Assembly: GCA_003562535.1 (NCBI GenBank)
Contig: PWUP01000243.1
Span: 1 to 6,595, forward strand
DNA: 6,595 bases
DNA from: Gammaproteobacteria bacterium
GTDB lineage: Bacteria; Pseudomonadota; Gammaproteobacteria; Competibacterales; Competibacteraceae
Direction: 5' to 3'
The notes under the pieces are model-generated. The model was given only the letters and a program-made list of their open reading frames with translations, did no database searches and was not told the origin of the DNA. The first letter of the stretch is position 1, and the number at the start of each line of letters is the position of its first letter. Below, in pieces: positions 4,927-6,595 of the stretch. The translations under genes and the position numbers were made by a program.

Positions 4927-5484
4927 ATGCGCCTTCAACGTCTTGCTGCGGGTTTTACCTTGGTCGAGTTGCTCGTCGCCATGCTCATCGGCTTGCTGCT
5001 GGTCGGTGGAATCCTGCACATCGTTTTAAGCACTCAAGCCACTTATCGAGAAGCGCAGCGATTTGCGACTTTGCAAGATAAAGTGCGCTTTACCACTGAT
5101 TTTATGGCACGCGATATTCGTGGTGCCAGTACGGTGATTTTCGATCCAACCACCCACGAGTTGAGCGTAATCCGAGCAAGACAGCCGCCTCCAGCACCCG
5201 CATGGTGTGGCGTTCATGGCATAGCCAATCAAGAAACAACGGTCAGATACCGCATGACCGATGGGGCGTTAACCTGTGAAGGTCAAGAAATTGTTCGTGA
5301 CTTAGACCCCGATTATACCAACCCTTGGATCCAGATTGATCCATCAGGACATTTCGTTACGATTTCATTGCCCTTACAGAGTATCGGAGCAAACGGAGAC
5401 CTCATCGACCATCTATTACAGTTTCAAATTGCATTACGCAATGCAATTCTTGCCGATTACAACTCAGTACCACACTCGAACTGA
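4927..5484 (+). CDS. pilW: Type IV pilus minor pilin, PilW-like
   Basis: A second minor pilin, expected to act with PilV and PilX in pilus priming. The leader MRLQRLAAG precedes the cleavage site before FTLVELLVAMLIGLLLVGGI, with Glu5 present; FTLVELLVAM followed by GLLLVGG is characteristic of PilW. The next region has the usual amphipathic helix (TQATYREAQRFATLQDKVRF) and DFMARDIRGAS, also typical. Two cysteines (in AWCGVHG and LTCEGQ) could form a disulfide. I chose ATG 4927 because GAGA at 4917-4920 lies 6 nt before it; ATG 4921 and a GTG at 4915 overlapping the pilV stop are in frame and possible. At 185 residues it is shorter than many PilW proteins. No frameshifted continuation is seen after its stop, so it looks complete rather than broken. 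Confidence 0.87.
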   Translation: MRLQRLAAGFTLVELLVAMLIGLLLVGGILHIVLSTQATYREAQRFATLQDKVRFTTDFMARDIRGASTVIFDPTTHELSVIRARQPPPAPAWCGVHGIANQETTVRYRMTDGALTCEGQEIVRDLDPDYTNPWIQIDPSGHFVTISLPLQSIGANGDLIDHLLQFQIALRNAILADYNSVPHSN

Positions 5485-5508
5485 TGCGTTGCTGCAAGGT
5501 GTAAAATA

Positions 5509-6595
5509 ATGAATAAACCGATAAGCTGCACAGTAAACTCACAGCGTGAAACAGGCATTGCACTGGTTATGAGTTTAATTTTATTGGCAGTGATAACTTT
5601 GATCAGCACGTCCAGCATGAATGCGGCGATTAATAAGGAAAGAGTAGCAGCCAGCCAAAAACAAGTCACCGATGCATTGATGGCGGCTGAAATTGGGTTA
5701 GCGGCTGCTGTGGAAACATTTTATGATGATGGATTTGTATGGAACAATAATTCTGGGGAACGTGTATTTAATGCACAAGACACTATTAAAAATATTATGG
5801 GTTCATCAGAGTTTGTGTCGATGTCAGCTCATAATCGTCCAGATTTAGAGTGGCAAATAGAGCATATAGAGCATCAGTTCATTATCGCCGGTGTTGAACA
5901 ATTGACGGTTAGGAGTGTTGGCAAACGCTCTGGCTCCATTGCAGAGAGGCGCGTTGAATTTGATATTATTGTACCTAACACATTATTTATTGATCCGCCA
6001 GCACCTTTGACCCTTGCAGGGTATGTGCACAGTTTTGCAGCGGGTGGTTCTGCGCAATTTAAAGTCGTCGGTGAAGTCGCCGATGCTGATCTAACCCTTC
6101 CGGGTACACCAGCCATTGTTGTCAATGATACGGACGCCACTACGTTAACCACCGTAACAACGGCTATTCAAAACGCACCGGATCGTACCAGTAACTATAC
6201 TGGAGCGAGTGGTAAGAGTGGGATTACCAGTGCAGTCATAGAGCAAACCCTAGGCGACTTCTGGGGTGATGCAAACGCCTTGCGTAATTTTGTTGAGATG
6301 GCCAAGTTATTTGGCACAACCCATACGAATGATATTGTATTTAATTCTGATGATAAGTTTAATATAGGCCACTACACCGACAGCAATCACAATGAATGGG
6401 TAATTTCTATTGTTGAAGGCAATGCAACTATTGCTGACGATAGATCGGGGGCTGGTATTTTGTTAGTCACTGGCAAACTGACGTGGGCTGGAACAGCCGA
6501 ATTCTCGGGTTTGGTTATGGTGTTAGGTGGCCAAGTTGATTGGCAAGATGGTGGCAATAAAGGCATACAGGGTGCTATGTATATTGCTCATATTA
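5509..6595 (+). CDS. pilX: PilX-type minor pilin or pilus assembly protein, C-terminus cut by window edge
   Basis: An open frame from ATG 5509 runs through the right edge without a stop (362 complete codons seen). AAGGTG (5496-5501) lies 7 nt before the ATG and 24 nt separate it from pilW. The N-terminus fits PilX: QRETG (12-16) then IALVMSLILLAVITLISTSS, with no Glu at mature position 5, as is usual for PilX. A following helix, NKERVAASQKQVTDALMAAE (42-61), continues as EIGLAAAVE, the usual 'AAE' block. The remainder is unusual for a minor pilin in length. It is Thr-, Asp- and Asn-rich, and residues 314-362 contain GAGILLVTGKLTWAGTAEF, SGLVMVLGGQVDW and IQGAMYIA. These short beta-strand repeats are like those in long PilX N-terminal-domain proteins. 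The mature part has no cysteine so far. Its composition is markedly more AT-rich than the genes to the left. The function of the large C-terminal part is not known to me. Confidence 0.85.
   Translation, partial: MNKPISCTVNSQRETGIALVMSLILLAVITLISTSSMNAAINKERVAASQKQVTDALMAAEIGLAAAVETFYDDGFVWNNNSGERVFNAQDTIKNIMGSSEFVSMSAHNRPDLEWQIEHIEHQFIIAGVEQLTVRSVGKRSGSIAERRVEFDIIVPNTLFIDPPAPLTLAGYVHSFAAGGSAQFKVVGEVADADLTLPGTPAIVVNDTDATTLTTVTTAIQNAPDRTSNYTGASGKSGITSAVIEQTLGDFWGDANALRNFVEMAKLFGTTHTNDIVFNSDDKFNIGHYTDSNHNEWVISIVEGNATIADDRSGAGILLVTGKLTWAGTAEFSGLVMVLGGQVDWQDGGNKGIQGAMYIAHI

Overview
The window looks like chromosomal DNA of a gammaproteobacterium. The reasons are a RibB fused to a degenerate RibA-like domain, a permease very close to Escherichia coli YadH (including its C-terminal end), a MetA-type homoserine acyltransferase, and PilV/PilW/PilX-type minor pilin genes. 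I cannot name the genus. No phage, transposase, CRISPR, rRNA or tRNA gene is visible, and most of the content is housekeeping metabolism and transport.

Layout. The left third reads on the minus strand. From right to left it holds the riboflavin-pathway fusion (1124-2239), a small DUF1622 membrane protein 7 nt behind it (670-1116), and, after a 129-nt gap, the first 180 codons of the Mg2+ transporter mgtE (1-540, cut by the window edge). The mgtE 5' region carries a perfect 9-bp inverted repeat next to its ribosome binding site. A 133-nt divergent intergenic region (2240-2372) follows. It has two good sigma70-like promoters that overlap on opposite strands. One drives the ribB fusion with a leader of about 100 nt; the other drives the rightward genes with almost no leader.

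The rightward unit is a YadH-like ABC-2 permease (2373-3194) and, 10 nt later, metA (3205-4293). No ATPase gene for the permease is present here. After metA comes a GC-rich block with two near-adjacent perfect palindromes (4309-4376). It probably belongs to a dispersed repeat family and may also end or stabilise the metA transcript.

The right third starts a minor pilin operon, pilV-pilW-pilX (4514 to the right edge). Each product has a type IV prepilin leader or a PilX-type N-terminus. PilV and PilW should help prime and cap the type IV pilus. The PilX-like protein is long, runs off the window, and ends in Gly-rich beta-strand-like sequence. Base composition is clearly more AT-rich in pilX than in metA.

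No convincing new multi-gene system is visible. The points most worth following are the divergent overlapping promoters with a nearly leaderless permease mRNA, the anti-Shine-Dalgarno-like tract in front of the riboflavin gene, the dyad in front of mgtE, the unusual residue at the MetA acyl-CoA selectivity position, and the long PilX-like protein.
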